NCBI GenBank assembly: GCA_029465975.1
Contig: CM055740.1
Location: 8,022,234-8,086,233 of the forward strand
DNA from: Dallia pectoralis
Taxonomy: Eukaryota > Chordata > Actinopteri > Esociformes > Umbridae
Length of the DNA: 64,000 bases
Reading direction: 5' to 3'
This document shows, piece by piece, positions 48,086 to 61,400 of the stretch. The notes below the pieces were generated by a model. That model saw only the letters and a program-made list of their open reading frames with translations. It had not been told where the DNA came from and ran no database searches. Each line of letters starts with the position of its first letter. Within the stretch, counting starts at the first letter, position 1. The translations under genes were made by a program, and so were the position numbers.

Positions 48086-51000
48086 GATTCTGCCCGATAT
48101 AACTATATTGGTTAGCATTCGGTGTATGTTAATACCTATGATACGTTTTGTTCCTTGCCAAACTTGTCACATAATACTTCAGATCAAAGCTGTGGTGTAT
48201 TTGACATTCAACTTGGTCTGCAGTTGTGGTGCTATTATCCATGTGTTCATTCTAGACCCTTGTGTTCTTGTGGTAACGACGTAGATGGGAATGATATTGG
48301 ATATGATCATTCCATTGTAGCAGATAAGCGCTGTATGCTTTCAATGCCTTTATATAATATCCTGTCATGTTTATTTAAAATCATACTTTCACCTACTGCT
48401 CCCAACTCCACATATTGTGTTGTAAAATGTATCAAATTAATCCTAATAAGGTTGTTTCTCTCAGTACACCCATCTAGAATAGCTTTTACTGATGCAGCCC
48501 TTATCTGCAGTGACATTTTTATCTAAAGTGATCAAATTAAAGCATTATTGTTATTGTGCAAATGCTTCCCAAAGAATCTGCCGGCTAAGGCGAGTATTTA
48601 AACACTTTACTGTAATACTTGCTAATGCTTGAATATGTGTATCTATACCACTGCACAGAATATGGTTCACTCAACAAAAAGCGTATAGCTGTATTTATGT
48701 TTCTTTTGAAGTAAACGCTGTCTAATTGCAGACAAGCATACCTCAGTAAAACTGCTCTTATTTCTACCTAGGTAAATCCCTCCCTCCCACTCTAGTGTTT
48801 CATACCGCAGGTGTAAATCTAAACGAGAGCAACGTGTCAGCTTTGAATGAAACCTAATCCATCATCTAGTTCTCCTACACTCCCTGGGGGTTCATTTGGC
48901 CTGCTCATTCTCTGTACGGTGTTCAGGTGTGCCCTTACATGCTGGGACTGTGTCATTCTCACTCGGATCTCTGTTGGGCTCTGGAGCAGGTAGGCGTTAC
49001 ATCTGGAAAACATACCTGGAAGACTTTTCATTCTGTAAGTACTAATTCTGTCTTACTCCCTGTGTTAGGTGGGTAGCTAGTGTATTAGTGCACTGCTCTT
49101 ATAACATGGGATGTTAAATACTTTGAATCCACTGGATCGCAAACTGCTTTAGTTGAGATGTTTGCTTGAGGCAAGTTTTTTCGTCCTATTTTTTTGTTGC
49201 AAATGTTTATTATGTTCTACTCCTGTTCTTCATTGCAAACACATGAGTCTCTTTCGGGCAACAATTTAGATGTCGAATGAGTCTGAATGTTGTCACATAA
49301 GCACAATCTTTCACTCTCTCTCCTATTTTCTGGGTGTGTTAATTGATTTTGCTTTACATTTGTTTGGTTGACGAACAAACAGCAAAGATATGGTCATGCA
49401 ATAATTGGATTATTAAGAATGATGCCAAAAAAAGATTATGTAAAATATTTTGTCGCCTTTTCTTTCTCATTAACTTTTCTGGCATAATCCTCATAAAACA
49501 AATCTATATTACTGCCATCTCTTCATATAGTCTACATTTTAAATCACTGTTAGCATTCCAGCATTGAGCTGTACGTATTCCACCTGGTTTCTACTGTATG
49601 TATTGATTGTTTAATGTACGTTGAAGCATAACTGAACACCTAAACGATTACCTCTTTGGGCAGGGCCTGTGCATTCCCAATACATTTCATTCCTCCCCTG
49701 GGGGGTTCATTTTGGCAGAGAACAGCGCAATAGGCTTCGCATTCCAGCCGACTCCTTTGGCTATATTCTATTGCTTTCGTGCATCCAGGTCTCCCAGTGT
49801 TTATAGAGGATATGCTACAGAGAGCTGTGCGTGCAGTTACGGAAATGCCAATAAAACAGTATTTTCATACGGCCTCGTCGCTAAAACGATGGGAATACAT
49901 AGAATTATAGAAGTAAATATTCCTTGTGATATGTCTAGCTTTTCTGTGGCAGCCACTTTGTATTTGCCATTGCTATCCTAGAACATGTACGTCCCTTTGA
50001 ACAGTGGCGTGGGTAGGTTACCAGAGTTTTATCTGACTTTTGCAATTGTCAAACGAGACGTGAAAGAGTGTCAAATGCAGATATTTAGTGAGTCATTTTG
50101 GTGAGGTTGTCACCCTATTAGCACTGGACGACTAATCTAATGCTAGTAGACTGATCTACACTCTATAAAGATATTCCTGTCTATTTATCACAGCTGCCCA
50201 TTTCATTGATTCTCGTTTGAATAATACCCAGCAGGTAATTTGGTTAATGCGTAATGACCTATGTCCAAATCACAACTAATGCATTTTGACAGCCACTCCC
50301 TCTGTCCCTTTAACAGATATTCAACTCTTTGGACTGGTCTACTGGACCCTAATGTATTCGTAACAGTATTTATAATCACAATAACTCTCTCTCTCCAGTG
50401 AGTGTGGTTTGTAGTCCATCGTTAACCCAGAAAACCTGGCGTGTCTTGTCTTCTTTAATCTGGGTTTTGTTTTCAGGCACACAGTAGGTCTTGTAGCCAA
50501 CGAATTGAAGCATGGTCTCCGTGTTCCTGCTCTGGTGTAAGTGACATTCACTTTCCTTTGGCTCTATGTACATTGCTGACAGACAAATCCCACGTAGTAG
50601 AAGCATGTCAACAGAGACCCTCAAAGCTTTTTGGTTTCAACAGGAGATGGATTAAATTGTCTAGATTTGTCAGGCACAAGAATAGTTCTGCCGTTGCAGA
50701 CCTTAATGACTGTTCTCCACAGCTGGGGTCTCTTTCTCTACTCGGAGAGAGAATATTTCCACTTGTTGGCACTTGCTCTATCGAGGAGAATGCATTTTGA
50801 TTTCCATCGTTTAATATTTGTAACCGTGGTGATCATTGTTGACAATGAGCGTCATCAAAAGGACTGTTCTGTGGTTATCTGTGAAGTGACTGTAAAGTTA
50901 CAGTATCTTTGGTTTTATTATTTTAGAAATGTATAAAACCATTTAAGACTTGGTATGCATGCCAATACAATGTCTAGAAATAGTATAGTAGTATCGTAGT

Positions 51001-51249
51001 GTTGAATATTCATAATATTCATGTCATTTATGCAAAAAATGTATGGTAATACATCTTCCTTTGAAGCACATCATTTATAAAATTATATTACATAACCTAC
51101 TCTAGCTGTTTATTATCACTCTGTTTCATCCTCAATCATGTATTATTTGGTGATAATCCGTCATTAATGAAGCAAACTTTAAACCTATGAGCATAAAGCT
51201 ACAAATCCTCATCTGAACCTCTCTGGTTGTTCCATTGCCTCTGTTCCAG
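48086..51249. other. gap between the zinc-finger pseudogene and the first visible lamb4 exon
   Basis: The lamb4 signal-peptide exon should be here or to the left of it, ending in phase 1. I looked for an ATG followed by a hydrophobic run and a donor and found no convincing case. Frames 48122-48526 and 50631-50936 are not recognised. Confidence 0.4.
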
Positions 51250-54200
51250 TGCTACTGCCGGGCGTCCTCCTCCAAGAGGACTGCAATGTGAACTCATGCC
51301 ACCCTGAGCTGGGGGACCTGATGGTGGGACGCACAAACCGGCTCTCAGCCTCCTCTACCTGTGGACTGAACGGCCCCCAAAACTACTGCATCCTGGGATA
51401 TCTGGAGGTCTGAGCGTAACTTTGATTGGGCGGAGCTCTGATGCGCTGCACCTCCTCTGGCGCACTGTGCCTCCTTTACAGTTGTAGGAGTGTCATATAC
51501 GGTTTAATCTGTGCGACTGTGCACAGGATGGATGCGAAAACAAAAGTGCTCCACTACAGACACTGGCAAATGCATGCAGTTAGAACGCTTGTTTATGAAA
51601 AGCCAACTAACATTAACATTTACTCCTGGGTGAAGGAGTCGCCTAATTATTCACCCTCAAAGATTGGTTCTGATTCTTTGGCGTTTTAGTGTGATTGATA
51701 GGGATTTAATTGTGACTTTTTTGTTCAAAATATTTGAAGGAGAAAATGTATTTGCTTTTCTAAAGGCTTTGCATACCAACATTTCTCTTTATTAAACATT
51801 TTTCTACAAGCGCAGACAAGGTGGTGGGGATGGTGACAAGTATGTGCAAATTTCAAGTGTTGTAATACATTTGTTTAAACTTTCAAACAAATGTGCCCAA
51901 TCCATCAACATCCATCATATTGTAGATAAGCAACTCCAGTTCAGATCTGGCCTTGTGTTGTTTTGTTATGTTGACTGAAACACGTTTCCTCTATGATTTT
52001 GCCTGTGTCTGCCTCCTCTAGGTTTCTTCCCGTGTGTTTTTCCTGGCCACTATGCCAAGGGGTTTAGGCTAGTTACTTGTACAAGCATTTTGCGAAAAAA
52101 AAAAGCTGTTAAGATGTTTAGAGCTTTCCAAAATACAATTGATTTATTGAGCTATGGACATTATCCCGTGCAAACTACTATTAGGCTTGACAGTGCAATA
52201 CATAGGATATCACCAGAGTTTAAGCCAGATGTTTAGGGTTGAAATAATCTATTTAGCTTTGTTTAGGAAATCTCTCTCCATTTGACTGACTGTCGGCTCG
52301 CCGTCTAAAAGCCTCAAACCGCAGACATGTCTTGATCTGCTGTGTGTGTGTAGGTTGTGGCCTGCTTCCTAGCTGAATGAGCTCAAGCTCTCAGAATTAG
52401 CTCGACCCTCTGGCTTTCTGTCACCTTAACGTGTCTCTCTAACAGCTGTCTCAGGCGCTCTGACATTTCCCGTTCTTCCAGCGGTCTTTTCCTCTGCTCT
52501 TCCACGGCCCTTAGGGAGGGTTTGTGGGACGGAGACATATTTTAGTATCTCTAGTTCATTGAATCATATTAGTTCCCTTTCTAGTTTTCAGTCAGAATAG
52601 ATACAGGGGAACGTATTCTCTTGACAACCGCTGACATTTGTAAGAAGGTGTAGAGTTTAAATATTCTCCCTGGTTCATACCATGTTGATTGAATGGGGTT
52701 ATTCTACTGTTGGCAGATACATGTTCTCACACGTTCTCCAGCGCTGGAAGGTTCTAACACTGTGATTTATGACCTTATTACCCGTTGGCAAAATCCCGCT
52801 CTTAGTGTGACTTAATCAGACAGTTATTTTAGCTGTTGCCACGGATGACCAATTGTTTTTATTTATTTAAACCACGTTCTCGTTTTTTCTTTTAAGGATG
52901 AAAAGAAGTGTTTCATGTGTGACTCCAGGCAGCCCTACCATCTCTACAATCAAGAGAGTCATCTGATTCAGTATGTCATTACAACATTTGATCCCGATCG
53001 AAAGACAAAATGGTGGCAGTCTGAGAATGGTGGGTTGTTTTTTGTTTGAAAGCAATGAGTAGTCTGTGTGAAGTCAATGAGAAGTCAGTGAGAAGTCAGT
53101 GAGAAGTCTGTGTGAAGTCAATGAGAAGTCAGTGAGAAGTCAGTGAGAAGTCTGTGTGAAGTCAATGAGAAGTCAGTGAGAAGTCAGTGAGAAGTCAGTG
53201 AGAAGTCAGTGAGAAGTCAGTGAGAAGTCTGTGAGAAGTCTGTGAGAAGTCTGTGAGAAGTCAGTGAGAAGTCAATGAGAAGTCTGTGAGAAGTCTGTGA
53301 GAAGTCAGTAAGAAGTCAGTGAGAAGTCAGTGAGAAGTCAGTAGGAAGTCTGTGAGAAGTCTGTGAGAAGTCAGTAGGAAGTCTGTGAGAAGTCAGTGAG
53401 AAGTCAGCAGGAAGTCTGTGAGAAGTCTGTGAGAAGTCAGTGAGAAGTCAGTAAGAAGTCTGTGAGAAGTCAGTAAGAAGTCAGTGAGAAGTCAGTGAGA
53501 AGTCTGTGAGAAGTCAGTGAGAAGTCAGTGAGAAGTCAGTAAGAGGTCTGTGAGAAGTCTGTGAGAAGTCAGTGAGAAGTCTGTGAGAAGTCAGTAAGAA
53601 GTCTGTGAGAAGTCAGTGAGAAGTCAGTGAGAAGTCTGTGAAAAGTCTGTGAAAAGTCAGTAAGAAGTCTGTGAGAAGTCAGTGAGAAGTCAGTGAGAAG
53701 TCTGTGAGAAGTCAGTGAGAAGTCTGTGAGAAGTCTGTGAGAAGTCTGTGAGAAGTCTGTGAGAATTCAGTGAGAAGTCAGTGAGAAGTCAGAATCCGGT
53801 ATAGTTGTTGTTAGTTGTCAATTGTCTATATTCTGTATATATTAAAAACATGATTGTAAACCTAAATAGCCTCAAAAACCAGTACTGATTTGAGATATTT
53901 CTTGAACGTAGCATGTATGTTTTTTAACTCAATTGTCACACGATGCTATTCAAGCCCAAGGTAGTTGGGAAACAGATCAGGCGTGGAGAGCTATACCTGA
54001 CAGAACGGACACAATTCGATATCCCTTTTTTATGGAAACAGAATAGTCCGAAGGAGTTCGTCCAGTGGTTTGACATTTACACTGTATATAATCATCATTT
54101 CCTCACCTAATGCCAATGTAATTATACTCCACACCCAGTACAGAAGGCACCGACATTATTGATAATAAAATCTTACTTAAACTTGGCAACGTTGACATTG

Positions 54201-55452
54201 TTGTCCGTTCCTCAATTACCTTCTCGGTCCACATGTTAAGAGAACAGATGGGGCCCAGAACGAGGCCCTCTAGCGTTTCCTTTAAAATGACACGCAGGTT
54301 TTTAGGACCTAACCAAATCCGAATGATGCTGACGCCATCAGACGTTGATTTGTCCAAGTCCCTGGATGTGATGCTTCTAGTTCTGTCACAATTACAGTGG
54401 TTTCATGATGCATCCACACGGCCATCTAGAACTGTAGTATGTCCATGAGAGATTATACATCAACGGGTGACGAAAATTGATTTTTTTCACCAGGAAATCC
54501 ATTTTCACACATTCATATGACTGTACCTCCATCCATTATTCTAGGTGTTCATGAAGTCACTATCCAGTTGGATCTAGAGGCCCTCTTTCAGTTTAGCCAC
54601 CTGGTCCTCACTTTCAAGGTAACAAACACTCCTTTAAGACCTTTTACAGCCAAAACATTCCCAGTGTATTGCTGATCCAGGACAGGAAGCGGTGTGTCCA
54701 GACTTAAAACACTACTGTCACCTGGTTCAGCCGGAACCAGGCAGTGTGTTGATACTTCCCGTGGAATGACATCATTCTTCTGCTGGCCTTGCAGAGTTTC
54801 CGTCCCGCCGCCATGTTGGTGGAGCGATCCAAGGACTACGGGCAAACTTGGAAGGTGTTCCGATACTTTGCAGAGGATTGTGCCTCCCACTTTCCTTCGA
54901 TCTCACAGGGACCGGCTAAAACCATAGATGATGTCATTTGTGACAACAGATACTCTGGCTTGGAGCCGTCTACTGATGGAGAGGTAAAATGCATGGACAC
55001 ACATGTGCACGGACATACGCGCACACGGGCACACGTGCACGAAGAGCACAATAGCAAAAGTAAAGGCCCTCATCAATGGCATTCCATTTCAGGTGGTGTT
55101 AAAAGCTCTAGACCCCAGCTTCAGTATAGAGAACCCGTACTCTCCGCATATCCAAGGTGAGACACGGCTTCGTTCTAACGATCGCTGGAACAGTGTTGAG
55201 TTTGTGAAATCCCTGTTAAAAATTTCTCCGCCTTCAGAGCAGATCACCTTGACCAACCTGCGGGTGAAGTTCACTCGTCTCATCACCCTGGGCGACACCC
55301 TGTTACAACGGAGGAAGAGGAATCCTCAAGATAAATATTTCTACGCCCTGTACGAGATGGTGGTGCGCGGGAGCTGCTTCTGCCACGGCCACGCCAGCAC
55401 CTGTAAGCCCGTGGGCGAGAGCCGAGGAGATGTCTTCACCGAGCCTGGCATG
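51250..55452 (+). CDS. lamb4: lamb4 exons for the laminin N-terminal (LN) domain
   Basis: The six exons from 51250-51407 to 55238-55452 encode the LN domain, which drives polymerisation of laminin networks. It starts after a hydrophobic LLPGVLL tail of the signal peptide at EDCNVNSCHP. Hallmarks include ASSTCGL, KCFMCDSRQPY, KWWQSENG, the RPAAMLVERS stretch, DYGQTWKVFRYFA, EPSTDGEVV and ENPYSPHIQ. The last exon continues into the first LE module (GSCFCHGHAS). Introns 2 and 6 contain long minisatellites (separate entries). Confidence 0.88.
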
Positions 55453-58400
55453 GTGAGGATGAGGAAGATGGGAATCCGTCATCCACCGTGAATCCTGCAC
55501 CGATATCCTGTCGGTTTCTCATGCGATCTGTTTCTCATGTGATCTTTTTCTCATGCGATCTGTCTCTCATGCGATCTGTTTCTCATGTGATCTTTTTCTC
55601 ATGCGATCTGTCTCTCATGCGATCTGTTTCTCATGCGATCTGTTTCTCATGCGATCTGTTTCTCATGTGATCTGTTTCTCATGTGATCTGTTTCTCATGC
55701 AATCTGTTTCTCATGCGATCTGTTTCTCATGCGATCTGTTTCTCATGCGATCTGTTTCTCATGCGATCTGTTTCTCATGCGATCTGTTTCTCATGTGATC
55801 TGTTTCTCATGCGATCTGTTTCTCATGCGATCTGTTTCTCATGCGATCTGTTTCTCATGTGATCTGTTTCTCATGTGATCTGTTTCTCATGCCATCTGTT
55901 TCTCATGCCATCTGTTTCTCATGCGATCTGTTTCTCATGCGATCTGTTTCTCATGCGATCTGTTTCTCATGTGATCTGTTTCTCATGTGATCTGTTTCTC
56001 ATGCCATCTGTTTCTCATGCCATCTGTTTCTCATGCCATCTGTTTCTCATGCGATCTGTTTCTCATGCGATCTGTTTCTCATGCGATCTGTTTCTCATGC
56101 GATCTGTTTCTCATGGGATCTGTTTCTCATGTGATCGGTTTCTTATGTGATCTGTTTCTCATGTGATCTCCTGCTCGGTTCTCTCAGATCCATGGCCGCT
56201 GCGTATGCCGACACAACACGGTGGGAACCAACTGTGAGAGATGCCAGGAGTTTTACCACGACGCCCCCTGGAGGCCGGCCAGGCAAAGTGACCCACATGT
56301 CTGCAGAAGTAATGCACTTTAATGGGCAATTTGCAAATGCTTGTGCGACCATATGTTAGTCCACCGAGCTAAAGCCTCGGACGGACCCTGTGTTTGTGTT
56401 TTCTCTTAGGGTGTAACTGTCACGGGCACTCAGACACGTGCCACTTTGACACTGCCCAGTACCAGGCCAGTGGGGGGGTCAGCGGGGGGGTGTGTGACAA
56501 CTGCCAACATGACCGCGTGGGCCCCCACTGTGAACTGTGCCGACCGTACCTCTACCAGAACCCCCTGCTTTCTCTGGACGACCCTCGGGGCTGTATTCGT
56601 AAGTCAGCTTCTAGCTGGTTTACATCTATGCACTCAGCTTCTGCTGGAGGAACATATTGAAGTGCTGTTATTTAAGCGTTATGTTAATAAGGTATATGAA
56701 GCTGTGCACTGATGATGTCATATCACTTCTCTCTCCATCTGGCTCTAACGGTGGATCTGATTGGCTCCCGCAGCCTGTGACTGTGACCCGACCGGGTCCC
56801 TGGAGAATGGTCTGTGCGATCCTGGGTCGGGCCGCTGTGTGTGTAAGGAGAACGTGGGCGGAGGCAGATGTGACCGCTGTAAATTTGGCTTCTACGGGCT
56901 CAGCCAGGAGGACCCGACCGGCTGCCAGAGTGAGAGTTCAGACCAAACTTATGTCTTCTGTGATCTGCCTGTGGATCCTCTCTCAGACTGACCCTCTGTG
57001 TTCAGGGTGCATGTGCAACTTCCTGGGGAGTGTCCTGACACCCTACCCATGTGACCAGGAGACGGGCCAGTGTGTCTGTCAGATCCTCGCCACGGGACCA
57101 ATGTGTGACGAGTGTCTGGTAGGACAAAATGTTCTCATGACAACAAGCGCTTTGTTGATTCTTTCTCTCACATCAGGACTTAGCTTCTACCATATATATA
57201 TATATATGTTCAGTGACAACCTGCTTAAGCGTTTTTACACTAATGTCTCGCTAATGTCTCACTAATGTCTCACTAATGTCTCACTAATGTCTCGCTATCC
57301 CACCCTGGTTTTCCATCTCTCACTTTTTCTTTCTCTCCTTGTCTCTTGTCTTTCTCTCCTTCTAGCCAGGTTACTGGGGCCTGGGAAACACAGTTTACCC
57401 CTGTTCGTCCTGTGACTGTGACCATGGAGGGGCGTACAGCAGCATGTATGTAGCGCAACGCTACATTATACAGAACATAAGGACCTCTTAAAGGGACACT
57501 ACACACCTGTTTAACTGTTTATCTTTAGTGAGAAAATAGTTTCCGCCTTTATTGTTTGTCCTTTACTACATGTCACCTTAAAAGTTTGAATCGCTGTTGC
57601 AAGCGAACAACTGGGTGTCGACGTCATTCATTGTCCTCAATGTTAATATATTGAGTTGTAATGTCTCGTCGCGTTGTCTGACTGGACCATTTGGGTGTGC
57701 CGATCTGCGACGCCCACAGGTGCTCCCCGGTGGAGGGCCAGTGCCGGTGCCGACCCAACATGGTGGATCGGAGATGTAGCACTCCCGCCCCGGGACACTT
57801 CCTGGCTGGTCTGGACTTCTACCTGTACGAGGCGGAGAACGCTGCCGCCCTGCATCCACTCCGCCCTATTGTGAGACCTCCGTATGAGCTTTTCACTCAC
57901 AACGTGGCCCAAGGTGATTATGGAGCTTAAAGCTCATCGCGTTAACGTGCATGTTTTACTCCCAGATAAACCCAACAAGACGACCCGAACCTCAGCCCAC
58001 AGACCCTCCCGAACCTCAGCCCACAGAACGCCCCGGACCTCATCCGTCGAACCTGCCTGTGTGTGAGGAGTACTACAAACAGCAGGGTTATGATGTGAAA
58101 TATCAAAATGGACGCTTTGTTCTGAGCAGGAGAAGCAGGAGGAGAAGACAGGGACAGGTACTTGCCACAACGACATCAAGTCAATATTGGATCTCCATTG
58201 TAGTTAGTTACTGTTGTATCACTAGTTAGTAACTTATATTGTGGTCCGTTACATCAGAGAACACTGCCGCTGGTCCCGGGCTCAGCTCTTGAAATTGTGC
58301 CCCGGGAGAGAACAGCCGACATGCCAATCACTTGGACTGGCCCAGGATTTGTGCGTGTTCTGGATGGGGCGGGACTTAGGTTCACTGTGGACAACCTCCC

Positions 58401-61400
58401 AGATTCCCTCGACTACCGGCTAGTCATCCGTTATGAACCAGAGGTGAGGGCAACCATTGCAATGGAAAACATTTAAAACATAAATGTGTTGTTTTTTGGT
58501 GCAAAACGTTTTATGCAGTGTGCGGTTGGTTTGAGTTCATACAGCTCTTAAGGTCTGCCTCTGTTATTTCTCTGGTTTGGGTAGTCACCAGATGACTGGA
58601 TGGCCTCTGTAAGAATCACTCCCTTATCGGCTGGGGATGGAGGCTGTCGCACTGATCCCACTGAGGAGAAGACACTCACTCTACCTGGGGCTGCCAGGTA
58701 ACAGAAGGTTTACACAAAAGGTCCAACTTACAAGTTTTGCTTCTGCACTTCACCTTAACCCTTCCGCCTTCCACCCACCAGGGGGCGAGCTGCTCAGGGT
58801 TAACCTGCATTGCACAGGGACAGAACAAGATATAGTTTAACATGGCTGTATCTGACCTGCTCTCGTACTATATCCTCAATATGAACCGAGGTTATGTCCA
58901 AGCAGAAATGTTATCCGGTAAACCTCTAGCATGATGTTTTATTCTGTCCTAAGGGTTGCACTTTTGGACACGCGTGTTTGTCTGAACGGAGGGCGGAGAT
59001 ATTATGTCGACATCACTTTCAGGAAGCAGCCTAGTTTTAACGGCCATTCCAGCTCACACATCCTCATCGACTCAGTGAGAACACCATCACATTATCATTT
59101 GTCCAATACTACGTATCCCTGAGATGCGTGAGGGGGCGGTCTTCTGTGGTGTGACCGCTAATCTGGGATTCCTATTCGCTTTTAGATGGGCCTCATCCCT
59201 ACGATAGAATCCGTGCAGGACTTCTGTTCTCAAAGTGAGCTGGAACAGTTCCAAAGGTTCCGCTGTATTGAGTTGTTCTCCGAGCAGAGGATCCTCCCTG
59301 ATGTGTGTGAAGGCATCATCAGGAGCCTGTCAGCCCGAATACACAACGGAGCCCTGGGTCAGTTAACCCCGCGGTCACCACACCGGTCAACACAGTGAGA
59401 CTACGTGTTCTCCGGTGGGCATAAAGCTTCGCTTGGCTGACAATGTCAGTGTCTAATTTATATATGTCTGTGTGTTTGTTTGTGTGTGTGTGTGTCTGTG
59501 TGTTTGTTTGTGTGTGTGTGTGTCTGTGTGTTTGTTTGTGTGTGTGTTGCCATGACGTGTCTCCAGTTTGCCGGTGTAATCTCCAGGGCTCTTACAGTCA
59601 GTCCTGTAGCAAGCTCGGGGGCCTATGTGATTGCAAGCCAAACGTGATTGGTCGATGCTGTGACTCCTGTGCCCCCTTGACCTATGGGTTTGGAGCCAAT
59701 GGCTGTGCACGTATGTCACCATACAACATAGCATTAATATATACCCACATTACAATAATATACATACCCACAAACTACTGTAAAAAATATTAATATACAC
59801 CCACAATGTAGAATCAATGTTGACTGTTTTCTTTATGTCTCTCCCATTCATGTCCACACCCCACCCCCTCCCCTCATCCACCGGTCATGCCTCCTCTCCC
59901 TCCCTCATCGCCTCCTCCCTTGTCTCCTGCATCAGCCTGTGACTGTGAACCCCGGGGTGCGGTCTCAGAGCTGTGTGACCAGGTCAGAGGTCAGTGCCCG
60001 TGCCGTAGGGAGGTGGGCGGACGCCGCTGTGACCAGTGCCTGCCGGGGTACTACGGCTTCCCTCTGTGTCGGCCTTGTCAGTGCAACGGCCTGGCTGAAC
60101 TGTGCGACCAGCACACTGGAGTCTGCCGGGACTGTAAGGAGCACTCAACCGGTGTCAACTGTGAGAGGTGAGAGGTCGTTCTTTTATCTGTAGAGACGGG
60201 ACGCATGACCCTAATACAGCCTGCTAGATGGTCTCACACATTCTCACTACTCCTAAATTACTTGAGACAGAGTAGAAGAAGCTTTTAATCGTATCCGCCT
60301 CTGCCGGCGGTCCCTCGACAATGTCTGTGCGGTTGTAGAAAGGTGGCTATAGACGGTCTGGACAGAATGATAAATCCCAGTAAGGCTGGGGATTCTGGGT
60401 ACTTCTTGGGTGGTGGGACTGGTCTCCAGCCATGTTCAGTATATGTGTACCACTGATAACACCGATGACCTCTGATCATATGCTTTCTGCGGTCTTGTGC
60501 ACCGGCCCGTATAGTGAACACAGACCTGTCTGTTTTCTGGGTTTCAGGTGTGTGGACGGTTACTTCGGAGAACCTGTGTCCAGGCTGCCCTGTAAGCCCT
60601 GTCTGTGTCCTGACACTCAGTCCAGTGGACGCTTCTTCGCCAGGACCTGCAACCGAGACCCGGGTTCTGCAAGCCTGACCTGTGTCTGCCTGCCCGGACA
60701 CGCGGGTGAGTTCGCCTGTGTGTTTACCTGTGGACGTCTCAGGCACCGGGCCTCGCCATTGACCTATGAACCCCGGGGGCCTCATTCCACTCAGGTGTCC
60801 GCTGTGATGCCTGCGCTGCCGGTTTCTACGGCCAGCTGACGAGGCCGGGCGGCGGCTGCACCAGGTGCCTGTGTAACAACAACGTTGACTTGGCCGACGC
60901 CGACGCGTGCAACAGTGTGACGGGAGAGTGCCTGCGTTGTCTTCACAACACCCACGGAGCCCACTGTCAGAACTGTAAGCCAGGCTACTATGGAGACGCA
61001 CTGTCCCAGGACTGCAAAGGTATAATGGAGGAGTGTGAGGAGGTGGTGGCTCAGTGGGCTTGACAAGGGTCAAAGTGTGTTACGCTCTACATGTGTGTCC
61101 TCAGAGTGCTCCTGTGACCGACGGGGGACGGTGGGAACCCGGTGCCCCCCGGGTAGCCGTTGTTTCTGTGACCCGCTGACCGGGCAGTGCCCGTGTCGGG
61201 CGGGTGTGACGGGCACTCTGTGTGACGAGTGCGCCGACGGCTTCTGGAACCTTCTGGGCGGGTCTGGGTGTCAGCCGTGCAGATGCGACCCCGCTAACTC
61301 CCTCAATAACCACTGTGACAAGGCAGGGACTCTTCTCTCTCAAGACATGTGACAGGAAACGGAAATAAGTATTGACCCATAATGACTGGCTGACTGGTTT

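Noticed and set aside
55488..56150. Repeat frames encoding SVSHVICFSCDLFLM-type peptides
   Set aside because: They come from the 16-bp array within a lamb4 intron.
60285..61073. 262-codon minus-strand frame
   Set aside because: It is the shadow of lamb4 cysteine-rich exons on the other strand.
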